A DNA stretch of 64,000 nt. It comes from Chionoecetes opilio. Lineage: Eukaryota > Arthropoda > Malacostraca > Decapoda > Majidae. A program made the translations under genes and the position numbers. Under the pieces are notes generated by a model. It was not told the origin of the DNA. It did no database searches and saw only the letters and a program-made list of their open reading frames with translations. Each line of letters starts with the position of its first letter. The stretch's first letter is position 1. The stretch covers positions 314,794 through 378,793 of the forward strand of contig JACEEZ010020317.1 of NCBI GenBank assembly GCA_016584305.1, read 5' to 3'. Positions 22,735-32,369 of the stretch are shown here, piece after piece.

Positions 22735-25383
22735 TGGCCCCCCCGTGGGATTAACACCATCCCAGGGGAAGGAGGAGGAATGCATGGTCCAGGCTTTGAT
22801 TGGGAAGGAAGGGGGTGGGGGAGTCAAGAGAATATGATCGATAATTTATTGGAAAATACGAAAAGGAAATGGAAGGAGAGGATCCGAGGCTTGTGTGTTC
22901 GCGAATTATGTGGAGTGACTGTACCAGAGCCATGGGGACCAACACATAACTCATAGCCATCTTTCACAGTGCCAGTAGTAGAATTGAAGTCGCCCAAGAC
23001 AATGAGAGTGTCCCGAGGAGGACACTAGTCTAATACAGAGTTGAGTTTGGTGTAGAACATCTCCTTCTCTTCAGTTTCACACACCTCGGTAAGAGCGTAC
23101 ACTGCAACAAGAGACATGAAACCCAGAGTGTGTTTCATCCTCACCCGCATTATACACTCATCAACCGGAGTAACCCCAACAACAGACGGCTGCAGTTTGC
23201 TGGAGATGCCTATAGCTACTCCCCGGACACGGTGACCATTGCTCATGCTGGACCAGTAGTAGTAGTAACCCCCACTGCTAGTCTCGCCACTTGTAACGCT
23301 TGTTTTGTGTGGTGAATCTCGGCGCTTGCCGCCAAGATGTAACCCTTGTATCACTGTAGCGTCACAACGTTTATGTATTATTTCAGTAGACGTAACCTTA
23401 GTTCAGGAACAGTTAAAGTTGTAATAAAGTCTTTCAGGTTATTATTTCTTATTCTTCTAATACACATATATATTCCGGCCTTAGTTATGGCTCGGATAGC
23501 GTAAGGCTTGCGACACAATGAACAAGACACACGAAACTTAGACAGAGATTGTTAGTGGGAACGAAGGACCAGGCACGTCCGAGGTGTGTCGTAGCGGAGG
23601 TGATTCTAATGTCCACGGCGAAAGGGATGGCCGTAGAGGAGATGACCGTTGACGATGATAGAGGTCAGAGTCGCTGGAGAACAGGTCAACAGAGGCCAAA
23701 GTCCTGTCAACGTGTATTCCCTGAGGTAGGTCCCTTAGGTAGGGGACGCCGACAAGACAGGACTTGTAGGAGCAGTCAAATCCCACAGGCAACTCCCTGA
23801 GCTCGTACAGGTCCCTGAGGTATGGTCCCTGAGGTAGATAGCTCGCTTGTCCGTCAGTTGCCTCCACTACTACCTCCAATGGAATGTGTCCGACATCGCT
23901 TTAATATGGAATTATTAATATACATCTTAAGTATAAGTAATTGTTTGTTATCTACAACCCAAGCCAATAATGGTTACACACTGCCAGGCCTCCTCGTCTC
24001 AGAGAGTCCCACTATTTCCACCCTCAGCCTACTGAGCTCGTCCGATAAGAGAGGTAGTCGATGATCTGAGAGGCTTAGAACGTTCCAGCCCACACGAAGA
24101 ACCCTCCAGAGGTTTATCCCAGGAGTGACTCGACGGGCAGGCGCCGCCTCTGCACCACCCCGGCCACCCCAACAAGAAAAAGATGAGCTAGGGGTAGGGG
24201 GCCCTACCACTTAATTTTGAGTGCGGGATTCCCGAGGGCTTTGCCCTGCACTCGTCATAGGCAGATCCCCCCCCTGCGTCGACATTGGAGGGGTGTGCGT
24301 TGTTGGGCCCCCCAGCAAAACTGGGTCGAGGGCTTGGTTACCCCGGCCTCTACTTCTCATTGTGTTTGTGGCTTCGATCAATTTTTACAGGGATGGGGTG
24401 CAAGCCCTTCCCCAACCAATCTATTTCAAGGATTGGCCTTACTGCTCACCATGGCCAGGGACGCAGAACCCCCTGTAGGGATTAACCCCAGGCTGCCCGC
24501 TATTTCACCCATAGCTGGGGCTCGATGGCCATTGACTCAATAGTGAGTTAGTCTGCCCTTAACCCCTTGAGACCCAGAACGTAATTTCCATTGTAATTCG
24601 GGTACCATTAGACAATTTTTAATGACTATAAGCAATATTTTATAGATATGACCAGTTTAGTATCTTTGTCCACTAACTAATTTGGTATATTCAGTTACTT
24701 TTCGTAATTTCATGGCTAACAACAGACAATTTTTTATAGCAAAGGAAAGATCTGGGCGTGAAGGGGTTAAAGCCTGTCCGGTCAGGGTTGTCCTCTGCTA
24801 CTGGTAACATGTAACCCCATACAACCAGCCGCATGGTCAGATCGTTGGCGACTAAACCAGCTACCCCACTGATTCTACCAGTGAGGAGGGTGTGCTGGAC
24901 ACCCAGATGGATTAAGAATAAGTTCACCAATACATATTAGTTAATTTATACTCTAGTGTGCGTTCTAGTGTTCATCAATACATATTAGTTAATTTATACT
25001 CTAGTGTGCATTCTAGTGTTCACCAATACATATTAGTTCATTTATACTCTAGTGTGCACCAATACATTTTAGTTCGTTTATACTACCTAGTGTTCACCAT
25101 TACATATTACCTAATTTGAAATTTTGTACTCTATTGTGTACCATTACATGCAATATCCGTCTTCCCACAGGTTCCCAAAGGTCATGTCTGGCTGGAGGGA
25201 GACAACCACCATAACTCTACTGACTCCCGTAACTTTGGTTCAGTTCCGGCCGGGCTGATCCGAGGGCGAGCAGTGTTCCGGGTGTGGCCCCTCTCTGAGC
25301 TGGGCATGCTGGACTCTTCTTCATCCCCCTCACCTCCTGCCTCTGCCTCCTCCTCAGGCCAAAAGTGGGAGGTGGATCAATGA
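15128..25383 (+). CDS. IMMP1L: Mitochondrial inner membrane protease subunit 1, three coding exons
   Basis: Signal-peptidase-I family serine protease of the mitochondrial inner membrane. With IMMP2L it removes intermembrane-space sorting signals. Exons 15128-15250, 15989-16186 and 25171-25383 join in phase 0 at GTAAGG/..TTGTTCAG and GTGAGT/..CCCACAG, giving 177 aa (human about 166). Seen: N-terminal membrane helix [18 protein letters not shown] box with catalytic Ser46; [21 protein letters not shown] with the general-base Lys89; WLEGDN and NSTDSRNFG boxes near the C terminus. A second Met at residue 8 (15149) gives a better length match and may be the true start. The Ser-rich tail before the stop is longer than in vertebrates. 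AATAAA at 25565 could end the transcript. Intron 2 is 9 kb of nested transposons. Function follows from the family; expression is inferred. Confidence 0.95.
15989..16186 (+). CDS. IMMP1L: IMMP1L coding exon 2 (catalytic Ser/Lys)
   Basis: 66 codons, CRGPSMEPT to GFKTHY, bounded by TTGTTCAG and GTGAGT. Contains both catalytic residues. Confidence 0.95.
16505..16850 (-). mobile_element. Two tandem tRNA-derived SINE-like units
   Basis: Read on the - strand, each unit has GGTTCCTGTGGTGTAACGGG (A-box-like TGGTGTAACGGGAAGC) and GGGTTCGAATCCCG (B box), then TGCAACCTTTATTGGTGAG. The first spans about 16522-16640 and the second about 16717-16845; the junction repeats GTTAGGGTAGGGG. The acceptor stem is mispaired and loop position 33 is C, so neither is a plausible functional tRNA. 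Confidence 0.8.
17258..17956. mobile_element. piggyBac-like MITE (TTAA target)
   Basis: TTAA at 17254-17257 and 17957-17960 flank CCCTTTCACGCAC...GTGCGTGAAAGGGG inverted ends (one C differs). 699 bp, AT-rich, with no transposase frame. TTAA duplications and CCC-starting termini are the piggyBac hallmark. Confidence 0.85.
18043..18404. mobile_element. pogo-like element, left end only
   Basis: TA then CAGTAAAAGCCTTATAACTC and GATAGGGGCTCTGTCCCTTG, the same terminus as the element at 43965-44786. No matching right end is present; the sequence is cut by a poly(A) tract and the SINE at 18405. Confidence 0.65.
18405..18612 (+). mobile_element. SINE (GGCGGTAGCAGTGG family), 5'-truncated
   Basis: Body of the family from CATTAACTCTACCTTCGACTG through GGCGCTATAGGCACAATTG, ending in an A-rich tail. 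Compare the full-length copy at 45342-45715. Confidence 0.85.
18625..18722. repeat. GTTCACCAATACATATTAGT minisatellite, left part
   Basis: About 2.5 units of a 35-46 bp repeat whose remaining units lie at 24922-25130. The LINE at 18723-24921 is inserted between. Confidence 0.85.
19149..20390 (-). pseudogene. LINE reverse transcriptase domain
   Basis: 413 codons with RT motifs: [36 protein letters not shown], motif [11 protein letters not shown], motif B reduced to [11 protein letters not shown] (the usual GVRQGC..APxLFN has lost residues), and motif [11 protein letters not shown] intact. The C-terminal YGCETWTL...RIMGYCW segment continues in another frame at 19390-18986, so a frameshift separates them. 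The loss around motif B should abolish activity. Confidence 0.88.
20496..20838. repeat. 171-bp tandem duplication inside the LINE
   Basis: CATACCTCTCCTTG starts at 20496 and again at 20667; the two copies (through ...CACTCCTTGGCA) differ at a few sites. One of these is GACAGAGCCC against GACAAGAGCCC, a 1-nt indel that changes the frame of one copy. Confidence 0.9.
20860..21267 (-). pseudogene. LINE endonuclease, C-terminal part
   Basis: [44 protein letters not shown], then [17 protein letters not shown]. The APE-family catalytic Asp-His pair is here Asp-Tyr, so the general base is missing. Confidence 0.85.
21270..22921. mobile_element. TIR element (Tc1/mariner-like TSD) filled with microsatellite
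   Basis: Perfect 27-bp inverted ends: CAGTCACTCCACATAATTCG then CGAACAC at 21270-21296, mirrored at 22895-22921. Flanked by TA at 21268-21269 and 22922-22923. Skipping the element and one TA, the LINE endonuclease reads through in frame (GPHGSG then TRNINSS), so this is an insertion into the LINE. No transposase; most of the interior is (GGAA)n/(GA)n. Confidence 0.92.
21530..22790. repeat. (GGAA)n/(GA)n/(GGAAA)n microsatellite block
   Basis: About 1.26 kb of GGAA with GA runs (21895-21947, 22411-22490, 22702-22730) and a GGAAA run at 22610-22680. Three copies of a 46-bp unit containing GGTTAACACCATCCCAGGGG or a one-base variant lie at about 21972, 22051 and 22735. All six frames give Lys/Arg/Glu/Gly or Ser/Leu/Phe/Pro low-complexity ORFs that I reject. 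Confidence 0.95.
22924..23287 (-). pseudogene. LINE endonuclease, central part
   Basis: - strand [55 protein letters not shown], then [14 protein letters not shown] in shifted frame and VGPHGSG. Continues beyond the TIR element at 21267 and, on the N-terminal side, beyond the solo LTR at 23983. Confidence 0.85.
23292..23978. mobile_element. Solo LTR with 4-bp TSD
   Basis: 687 bp, starting TGTAACGC and ending GGTTACA (TG...CA with TGTAAC/GTTACA inverted ends). Flanked by CACT at 23288-23291 and 23979-23982. On either side the LINE frame is continuous (RRPGS | GETSS). Length, TG..CA ends and short TSD indicate an LTR left after LTR-LTR recombination; the 4-bp TSD fits Ty3/gypsy-type integration. 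No coding region of the parent element remains. Orientation is not certain; an AATAAA lies on the + strand near 23422. Confidence 0.85.
23983..24210 (-). pseudogene. LINE endonuclease, N-terminal part
   Basis: - strand [39 protein letters not shown] and E of SETR are the first APE-EN motifs. Preceded by a Gly/Ala/Pro-rich leader. Confidence 0.85.
24563..24766. mobile_element. 204-bp piggyBac-like MITE
   Basis: TTAA at 24559-24562 and 24767-24770; ends CCCCTTGAGACCCAGA and TCTGGGCGTGAAGGGG are imperfect inverted repeats. Related termini to 17258-17956. Sits in the 5' region of the LINE. Confidence 0.82.
24922..25130. repeat. GTTCACCAATACATATTAGT minisatellite, right part
   Basis: About five units of GTTCACCAATACATATTAGT...TTTATACTCTAGTGT, the last ones decayed. 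Ends 40 bp before the IMMP1L exon 3 acceptor. Confidence 0.88.
25171..25383 (+). CDS. IMMP1L: IMMP1L coding exon 3 and stop
   Basis: [12 protein letters not shown] through [17 protein letters not shown] to a Ser/Pro-rich tail and TGA at 25381. The acceptor is CTTCCCACAG, directly after the AT-rich minisatellite. Confidence 0.95.
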   Translation, partial: VPKGHVWLEGDNHHNSTDSRNFGSVPAGLIRGRAVFRVWPLSELGMLDSSSSPSPPASASSSGQKWEVDQ

Positions 25384-25564
25384 TGAAGTCTTCTGCTAGA
25401 GGAGGTTTCTGTTGCAGTTTTTATTTTTTTCAGTCTCCAGCTACTTGAGGTCTTATGGGCCCGATTCCTTCTAGCTCACTATCTGAATTATAAATATTTT
25501 ATTAATTTTCTTCTATTGTATTGTTTTTGCACAATTTGTCTTCCACACAAACACTAAAAAAACA

Positions 25565-25570
25565 AATAAA
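25565..25570 (+). promoter_or_regulatory. Candidate poly(A) signal of IMMP1L
   Basis: AATAAA 182 bp after the IMMP1L stop codon, followed by an A-rich stretch. Confidence 0.5.
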
Positions 25571-25954
25571 GAGATGTAATTGAAAAAAAAAGCAGTGCAA
25601 GAAAAATCATACATAAACAATAAAAAGGAAAGAAAAGTCCCATAAGCTTCTTTCTTGTTTTGTGGAAGATTCTTAGGAGATGAGTATCCATCTGTCCGCT
25701 TAGGTCCAATTGAGTCTCTCCTTAAGTTTTAACGCTCAGTTCAATTCGGGGAGATGGAGGTGCTTTAGTCTGAATTCCCACACCTCAGGAACATCATCCT
25801 TTATACCATGCAAAGCTTTACTTCAAATAGAAGAATATGAATAAGATATTATTCATTCAGTGAATGATTAGAAGAGATTGAGCTTATTGCTAACTTCCCA
25901 CAGTTGGGGAAAAACTAACTTATAATACTATAGAATTATTCCACAAAGTGTGTA

Positions 25955-26835
25955 CAGTAAACCCTCGCTAATTCGAACCTGTATGATTCAAACTTCGGAT
26001 AATTCGACCTGTTTCAGGCCAAGTTCAAATGTTTCAACAATTTTCCAGCTTTCCATAAGCAGAACTGAAGTTCGAATTTTCAGAGTTTTCTGCAGCATCT
26101 TCCACCTCCTCTGTGCCATCCACTTCGTCAGCCAGCCTCCACATTGCCTCCAACACATTAAGCACTTCAAGCACTGAAGACCTTACCTTACAAATCTCCA
26201 GAGTGACACCTGCCAGGGCTGCGTTCAGTAGCGGTCACCTCCCCCCCAACTCTCCCTACTGAACGCTTCACAATTTACATTGCTATCAATATAGCAGCTG
26301 CTGAAAATCATCTCTGTGGCGATTCTTATTGTTAAAGAATAACTTGCTGATGACCCTGTATTTGATGCAGCAGAAGTTATAGCAGCAGGAAATGAAACAT
26401 TAAAGAGGCAAGAAGAGGAGAGCGAAGAGCAGATGCTTTCTTTTCCCTTTGTTTGCATACCCTATTGTGGCGCCAGCTGGCAACTCGGTAGCGATCCACC
26501 TCCCAGTTGGGCTATAGTGCCGGGGTAGCTTGCACTAGGCATACTGTATACTGACGTCACAGTGCGTCTCCGTGTGCACCTGTGCGCGTTGCTTTACTGA
26601 ACGCAGCCTTTGCCTTAAGACGCTATCAGTGACGCCTGAGTGCTCAGTGTACAGTAGTACGTACTGCATTTCTAGACATCAGTATTAGCCATGTTTTGGT
26701 GAGTACAAGTAATACAATCTGTGCTGTTTTGGCATGTTTGAGTGAGTTCTTATTGTGTGGGGGGGCTAGAGGTAACCATCGGATAATTCGACCCAGGCCT
26801 CCCCCCAATTAGATTGAATTATAAAGGGTTTACTG
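25955..26835. mobile_element. pogo/Tigger-like MITE
   Basis: CAGTAAACCCTCGCTAATTC at the left and ...GAATTATAAAGGGTTTACTG at the right are imperfect inverted ends, with TA on both sides (25953-25954, 26836-26837). The CAGT..AACCCTCG terminus and TA target are typical of pogo/Tigger elements. No transposase is recognised. Confidence 0.82.
26217..26608. mobile_element. Nested MITE with GGCTGCGTTCAGTA ends
   Basis: GGCTGCGTTCAGTA at 26217 and TACTGAACGCAGCC at 26595-26608 are exact inverted repeats inside the pogo-like element. No clear target duplication. Confidence 0.7.
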
Positions 26836-27121
26836 TATTTACACTCCTGATAGGTTTGTGTTGGTTCATGGTGATGGTAAGGATGCCGCTGCTTCTGCTG
26901 GCCTGCACAAGACTGTCACTGTGTAAGTCGGGTTGATATGTTTGCTGTGGTCTGTCAGGCGGGGTTATTATTCAGAAGAACTGGGCTGTCTTATTTCTGG
27001 GCATGAACTATTGTTTTCGGTGTAAAATATGATGCCGCTAGAACCGTCTTGTCTGCAAATTACCTATCTGATCGAGATTCATGGGCATTTACAACGGGGT
27101 CTTAAGGCTTAGTGCAGTGGG

Positions 27122-28214
27122 ATATGAGGCGCGCCGCGGCAGAAGGGTACTAACCGCCACCGCGGCCAAAAATGAGATTTTTACATCGACAGAGATCTGA
27201 ATTCCTGCTCTACAGGATGGTGGAGTTAGCATCCTTCTTCCGACATTTCCATAAGGTTGAAAGTCCTATTGTTTACAAAGTGATTTTCTGCTTCAATTAT
27301 TTGGAACACATTCAGGCAGGGAGCGCCGTGGCAGAAGGGTACTAACTCCACACCGCGCTCAACCAGCCAATGGGAGACGAGACGCACTCCGTGACGTCAG
27401 AGCGTTGAGCCAATGAAAGCGTCGGATCGCCACCACTGCCGCTTAAGCCCCGCCTTCCTTCCCTCCCTCCCTTCCCTCTCAACGCAGAGAAAGCAACGAG
27501 TGCTTTCTCTGGATTTACACATTACTTTCGCCATTATCATGGATTATTCCAGCAGTGACAATAGTGCCAGTGAAAATCCTCCCGTGTTTGGCGTTCCGTG
27601 AGTGCTACCTACTGAAGTCAGATTACGAGGTTGACAGCTAGAACATCACCGAGGTCAGACTGCAGAAGGGACGGGCAGCCTGGTCCCGTAAGGTGTTTGA
27701 CCTCTCCGCCCCCTGCCTCCCCAAGCACTACAGCCGCCCCTTAGCCCTCAAAAAGGAAAAAGTGCGTGACCTTCAGTACCTCCTCGACCTCATGCCTGTC
27801 AACAAACAAACCTTCTACAACAACATAATCGACACACACAGTTGGCTTAACCGAAGACGTCCCACCTGACGAGGACCCCGATGACCTGGACGAGCTGTTG
27901 GAGTACGAGTAAAGGCATGGAAGTTGAGGGGAAGGGAGAGGGGCGGGGGAAATGAAGTCAGGACTCAGCTGTCTATGCATGGATGGGTGAATAGAAAGAA
28001 AAAAAATCAGTACTAATAATAATTTGTGATTAGATTTTTTTTCTACATCAAATGAAAGCTGAATTCCTCAGCTTTTATTTGATATACAACACTTCATTCT
28101 AACTCAAACAGTTCTTGAGATAATCATTCCCAAACATTCCCAATCTTCAACTGCGTTTTCTGACGAATATTGATTTTGGCGCATAGTACCCTTCTGCCGC
28201 GGCGCACCTCGTAT
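27122..28214. mobile_element. TIR element carrying a protein-like fragment
   Basis: 31-bp inverted ends at 27122-27152 and 28184-28214, sharing GCGCCGCGGCAGAAGGGTAC with two changes elsewhere. A third, direct copy of that core lies at about 27323-27345. The interior starts a frame MDYSSSDNSASENPPVFGVP (27539) and later reads RKVFDLSAPCLPKHYS and KKEKVRDLQYLLDLMP in another frame, a decayed coding fragment that I cannot assign. Target duplication unclear. Confidence 0.65.
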
Positions 28215-28971
28215 AGGGAATGAGGAAAGCAAATTTCAATCCAAGATAATCAATCTATCACATACACCTATACCTAATTTAATGCACGAGTTTCATTTCC
28301 TCAAAAAACATGCTCTAAGCAAAAAATGCATTAAATCTCAAATTTTTCTTGCATTACAGTAATCGTCCAGATCATCACTCCTGATTTAATGCAGTCAAAA
28401 CATAGCCATTATCGAGTATATCAACAATATGTTGTCACCTATTGCATCCAGTCAGCCGTTTTTAAATGATCCACAATCAAAATCTTTAAATTCCTTGAGC
28501 TCCTAAAATTCTCCTGAGAACTAGCAGACGATGCACCATGACACAATGACGTCATGGAAGGGACACCCCGCTCCCGCGGCAAGCCAGAAGCATGTGAACA
28601 TTGACAATAAACAAAGTTCTTGAAGAATTTTGGGTGTTTGTGAATGATTTTTTTTGCGTTATGGTATATACGTACAGTGAAAACTCCCTATAACGGAATT
28701 CTCTATAGCAGAAAAATTCCATTCAGATATGAAAATTCTCTATAACGGAATTTTCCGTAATGGAGAACAATTTTCTGTTAGAAGCCTGCATGGCTACCTA
28801 GACCAGGCATAATTCTGCAAAGAAGTGCAGACCCCCCAAATTTAGAGGTGAGTTTTTACTATTACTTATGCATATACGTATTTGTACTGCTTTATTTTAT
28901 GCATATAAATGTGTTTACAGTGTTGTAGCATCTGTGTGTAGGCTGCAGATCACACTGAAACTTACACAATA

Positions 28972-29736
28972 CAGGGAGGTCCCGTTATACGAGCATTCGA
29001 TATACGAGAATCCGATGATACGAGATGTGTAAATTAGGGTCTATTTTCAATATACGAGATCGAAAATCCAATGCTACGACATTCAAACTGGGGTGAGTAA
29101 AATTATCAAGTTCAAAATACTCGTCCTACCACTCCCAGTCTGGACAAAGGGGGATTTGGTTGACCCCAGTCAGATCACCCCCTAGCAAGCCGTGACCTGA
29201 AGGGTAATTAAGCATATGGCACGGCCTGACATTTAGTGGTAATTAGCCAGGTGTGAGGCTCCAACCTGGGACCGCAGTCAAGTCACCCCTAGCAAGGCAT
29301 GACCTGAAGGGTAATTAAGCATATGGCGCGGCCTGACCTTTAGGGGTAATTAGCCAAGTGTGCGGCCCCAACCTTGGGACCGCTACACTACCCTCTTGTA
29401 TCACGCGGGGTCCCCTACATTACAACGTCTTTTTTGCTTGTTATGCATGTTTTATGTTTAATTAATGTGCAGTTATGTTATTTTGTGTGCTATTTTCTCT
29501 TTCAGAATGCTTTTTCTACAGAATAGGTAGTACAGTGTGGGTAATATAGACGCTGTGTGTTTGCTATAGTTTATTTTAGCTTGAAAAACGTTTTTTTTTT
29601 TTTTTTTTTTTTTTTTATTGATGGTCCTGGAACCAAACCTATATTTTACCATTAGTTATGTGTTTCGTTATACGAGATTTCGCTTTACGAGTATGCCAGG
29701 TGGAACCTAACTGCTCGTATCTTCGGGACCTCCCTG
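28972..29736. mobile_element. Innermost pogo-like element
   Basis: CAGGGAGGTCCCGTTATACG at the left and ...ATCTTCGGGACCTCCCTG at the right, with TATACGAG motifs inside both ends. TA precedes it; the right TA is lost. Confidence 0.82.
29167..29382. repeat. Two 108-bp tandem units
   Basis: CAGTCAGATCACCCCCTAGC...GGGACCG (29167-29274) repeated at 29275-29382, within the innermost pogo-like element. Confidence 0.9.
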
Positions 29737-30260
29737 AACACGAAACTTGGTGCTGCAGCAATGAGTTTTGGCAAACACTATAGTGGAACATTTTCTATAA
29801 CGGATAGGGGGTTGGCTGAATTATTCCGTTATAGAGAGTTTCCACTGTACTTACATCCCTTACGGGTGCAGCAAGAAAGGTGTGCCTTACCAGAGAATTT
29901 AGCACACGTTTCCGACCGATACGGCCACGAGAAATGTGTGGAGAAGGTTTGTGCGTTGGGCGAGGGCAGGTTGTGTGATGAATATTGTTGCCCCTCCGTG
30001 ACGTCATCAGCAATATTCGTGCTCCGGCTGGAACGGGGCTGATATTTTTCCCGCGCTTTTTACAAAAGTTGTGTTTTTACGGAAATAAGGTTTGGAAATT
30101 GTTTGTTGTGACTTCGGGGTTTTGAATGAACATTCAACACACCTATGCAAAGGAAAAAGGAGTCTGGATGATTACTTTAAGCGTATTTTGGTACAAGATA
30201 TTTTTTTTGCATAATTCTGAATTTTCGTAAAGCGAGATTGCATTAATTGAGGTCTAGGTG

Positions 30261-32369
30261 TCGGGTGACACCAGGGATGGTACACAACTCACAGTCATAG
30301 TTCCATAGCATGACACTGTCCTGTGTCTCGTTGACAGCGAAAGGAGGAGGATGCGACGTGATGTGCTGTACAAATATTTTGTGTTTCATAAATTATGTAT
30401 GTTAGAAAACTATTATTTCTACTACTTTTGGGAAGTGTATAGTATCCCTACTATACACTGAAGCAAAACATTTACAAGAAATGTGAGCATTATGGCCAGC
30501 AAAGAGAGCCCAGGTCTCCTGAATAATAACCACAGAAGTATCACCACATTCATGACACCTGAGGCCTCAGGGTGGTGGCACACTGGTATCAATGTGATGA
30601 ATTTTGACAATGTGTGTGACTTTTTTTAAGTGTATTGGTAACAGGCAACATATTCATGACATCGTTAGCTCAGAGATCCTGCAGGGTAATGAATCACCAG
30701 TATCTTGCAAATATACAGGATATTATGTGGCCTATGCTGCCTGTAGATGATTGAATAGTGTGTACCACCGACAGCTGCTACACCACCCTGCACCTTAAGC
30801 ACAGTATGGCAGATGTTGTCAGCAGATGATTAGCTCACCTGCAGAATTTCCCTGCACTATTTTTACAGCCTTGCTACTGCTGTCAACAGATGATCCGATG
30901 CTCTGCAACAGTGACTTACTGTACAATGCGGGTGCTATCGTTATTAATGAACAATTTAGCAGCAGTAGCAGCGTAGTTAACAGCAGCAGCATTAGTCTGT
31001 GCCATCAGTGGATTATGCCTGTCAGGGGTGTCTCATAACTGTGCTAGAAATTTTCAGTGAAAATTAGAGCATGTAGATACTGTATGTACATTATTTTTGT
31101 ATCAGCTGTAGGCAACTATATGTGGATCTCACAAAGTAGAAACAACATTATTTAGCTAATTGATCATTGCAAATATATGCTTTGTCAAGGTAAGTGTGAT
31201 TGTTTGAATTTTTTTTTAAACAAAACAAGTAACTGAATGGGTATATGTATGTGCTGGCCCATAGTATGTCCTGATTTAGTATGTTTATGAACAGATGTTG
31301 GTGAAACATAATATATCTGGTCCAGTTATGAAGGTGCATCAGAGGATACATTTATATTCACAAAAACTAGTTGTATCATGAAGAATCTTCAAAGGGAACT
31401 CAATGCTGTGTAGATAAGGCTAAGCATGGGTATACACTGTAGGCTGTCCAGTGCGCTCTGCTGTTGGCAGTGTTGAAAACAAAGGTTTTGGTAGTTGCCA
31501 AGCCCACAGTTGAACCGTACAGGGGAGGAGGCATTCATGGTGGTGCTGAGCTGTGTGACGTTGGCTCAGTAGCCACCTCGCTCAGTTGGAAGCAGATCAC
31601 CTACACATCACTCCAGCAGAATGTTTCACGTAAACACCATTGATAGAATGAAGAGCATCATGTAGTTTTTCATTGACGTATTGAAACATCATTGTATATG
31701 GAATGTCTAAAGCAGGAAATACACGATGAGCACATGTGGAGTGCATCTCAATGAGATGCAAACGTAATGATTGTGGTTTACTAACTGCAGAAATATCTGA
31801 TGAATGCTTCCTCTTTCAGGACGTCAAGAGATCCATTGATCGCTCCTTATATGTCACTCTCTAGATAGATATCATCTTTTTGGCAGAACATAAGGCAACA
31901 AAGCTCCACAGTACATTTTCTTAAATCAGCTCTTTTTAGGCATTCATTCTTCCCCCTTCAATGCTCAGAGGTGACTGGCGTGTCCAGACTCGTGTGACTG
32001 TATTGTATCCGCTCACCTCCTCCATCATACACTGCCTCATGCTGCGCTGCACAACACAGTCTATATCCCGCTGAAGTTTTCTCACTTATTATTTTAGAGG
32101 ACTTTCGGAGCTTTTATGAACCATATTATTTAAAAGTGAATTCATAAGAGTTTTAGGGTAAAGATACGTGGATTGTTTTCAGAGGCAAGTTTTAATTGAT
32201 GTGATTATTGGGTAGTAACGAATAGACTGTTTTGAAAGATGATAAAAAATGTTTACTTTTCCTTCATTAGCAAGAGCAAATACATCCTGTCAGTAAGGCA
32301 AGGTATGTACAATAATTACAGTGTTGATTGTTGATTTCTCAACATGGCATGAATCAGGAACTATTTAAA
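30261..32369. other. No recognisable feature
   Basis: AT-rich DNA without credible exons, tandem arrays or inverted termini that I could find. Confidence 0.5.

Larger units (their letters stand above)
18723..24921 (-). mobile_element. RTE-like non-LTR retrotransposon, multiply interrupted
   Basis: The - strand carries, in order, a 5' region (24921-24211), an APE-type endonuclease (24210 to about 20860), a linker, a reverse transcriptase (about 20390-19000) and a 3' end with a GATT-type tail (18735-18723). GTTCACCAATA is at both borders (18712-18722 and 24922-24932), but it is also the host repeat unit, so as a TSD it is ambiguous. It is broken by a TTAA MITE (24563-24766), a solo LTR (23292-23978) and a TIR element (21270-22921). 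Dead: frameshifts, EN His lost, RT motif B shortened. RTE/BovB-type assignment is from the single EN-RT layout and is tentative. Confidence 0.85.
28675..29847. mobile_element. Middle pogo-like element
   Basis: CAGTGAAAACTCCCTATAAC / ...TATAGAGAGTTTCCACTG inverted ends with TA at 28673-28674 and 29848-29849. TATAACGGAATT motifs repeat just inside both ends. Confidence 0.85.
28265..30260. mobile_element. Outer pogo-like element (contains two others)
   Basis: TA then CACCTATACCTAATTTAATG at the left, and ...CATTAATTGAGGTCTAGGTG at the right, are inverted. The right TA is mutated. Without the nested element (28675-29847) it is about 0.8 kb. Confidence 0.65.

Noticed and set aside
21441..22956. 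ORFs of up to 440 codons, Ser/Leu/Phe/Pro-rich or Lys/Arg/Glu/Gly-rich
   Set aside because: Low-complexity translations of (GGAA)n/(GA)n; open in several frames on both strands.
23538..23879. 113-codon ORF
   Set aside because: Lies wholly within the solo LTR; LTRs of this kind are non-coding.
24217..24543. Overlapping ORFs of 66-108 codons on the + strand
   Set aside because: Antisense to the 5' region of the LINE; no domain.
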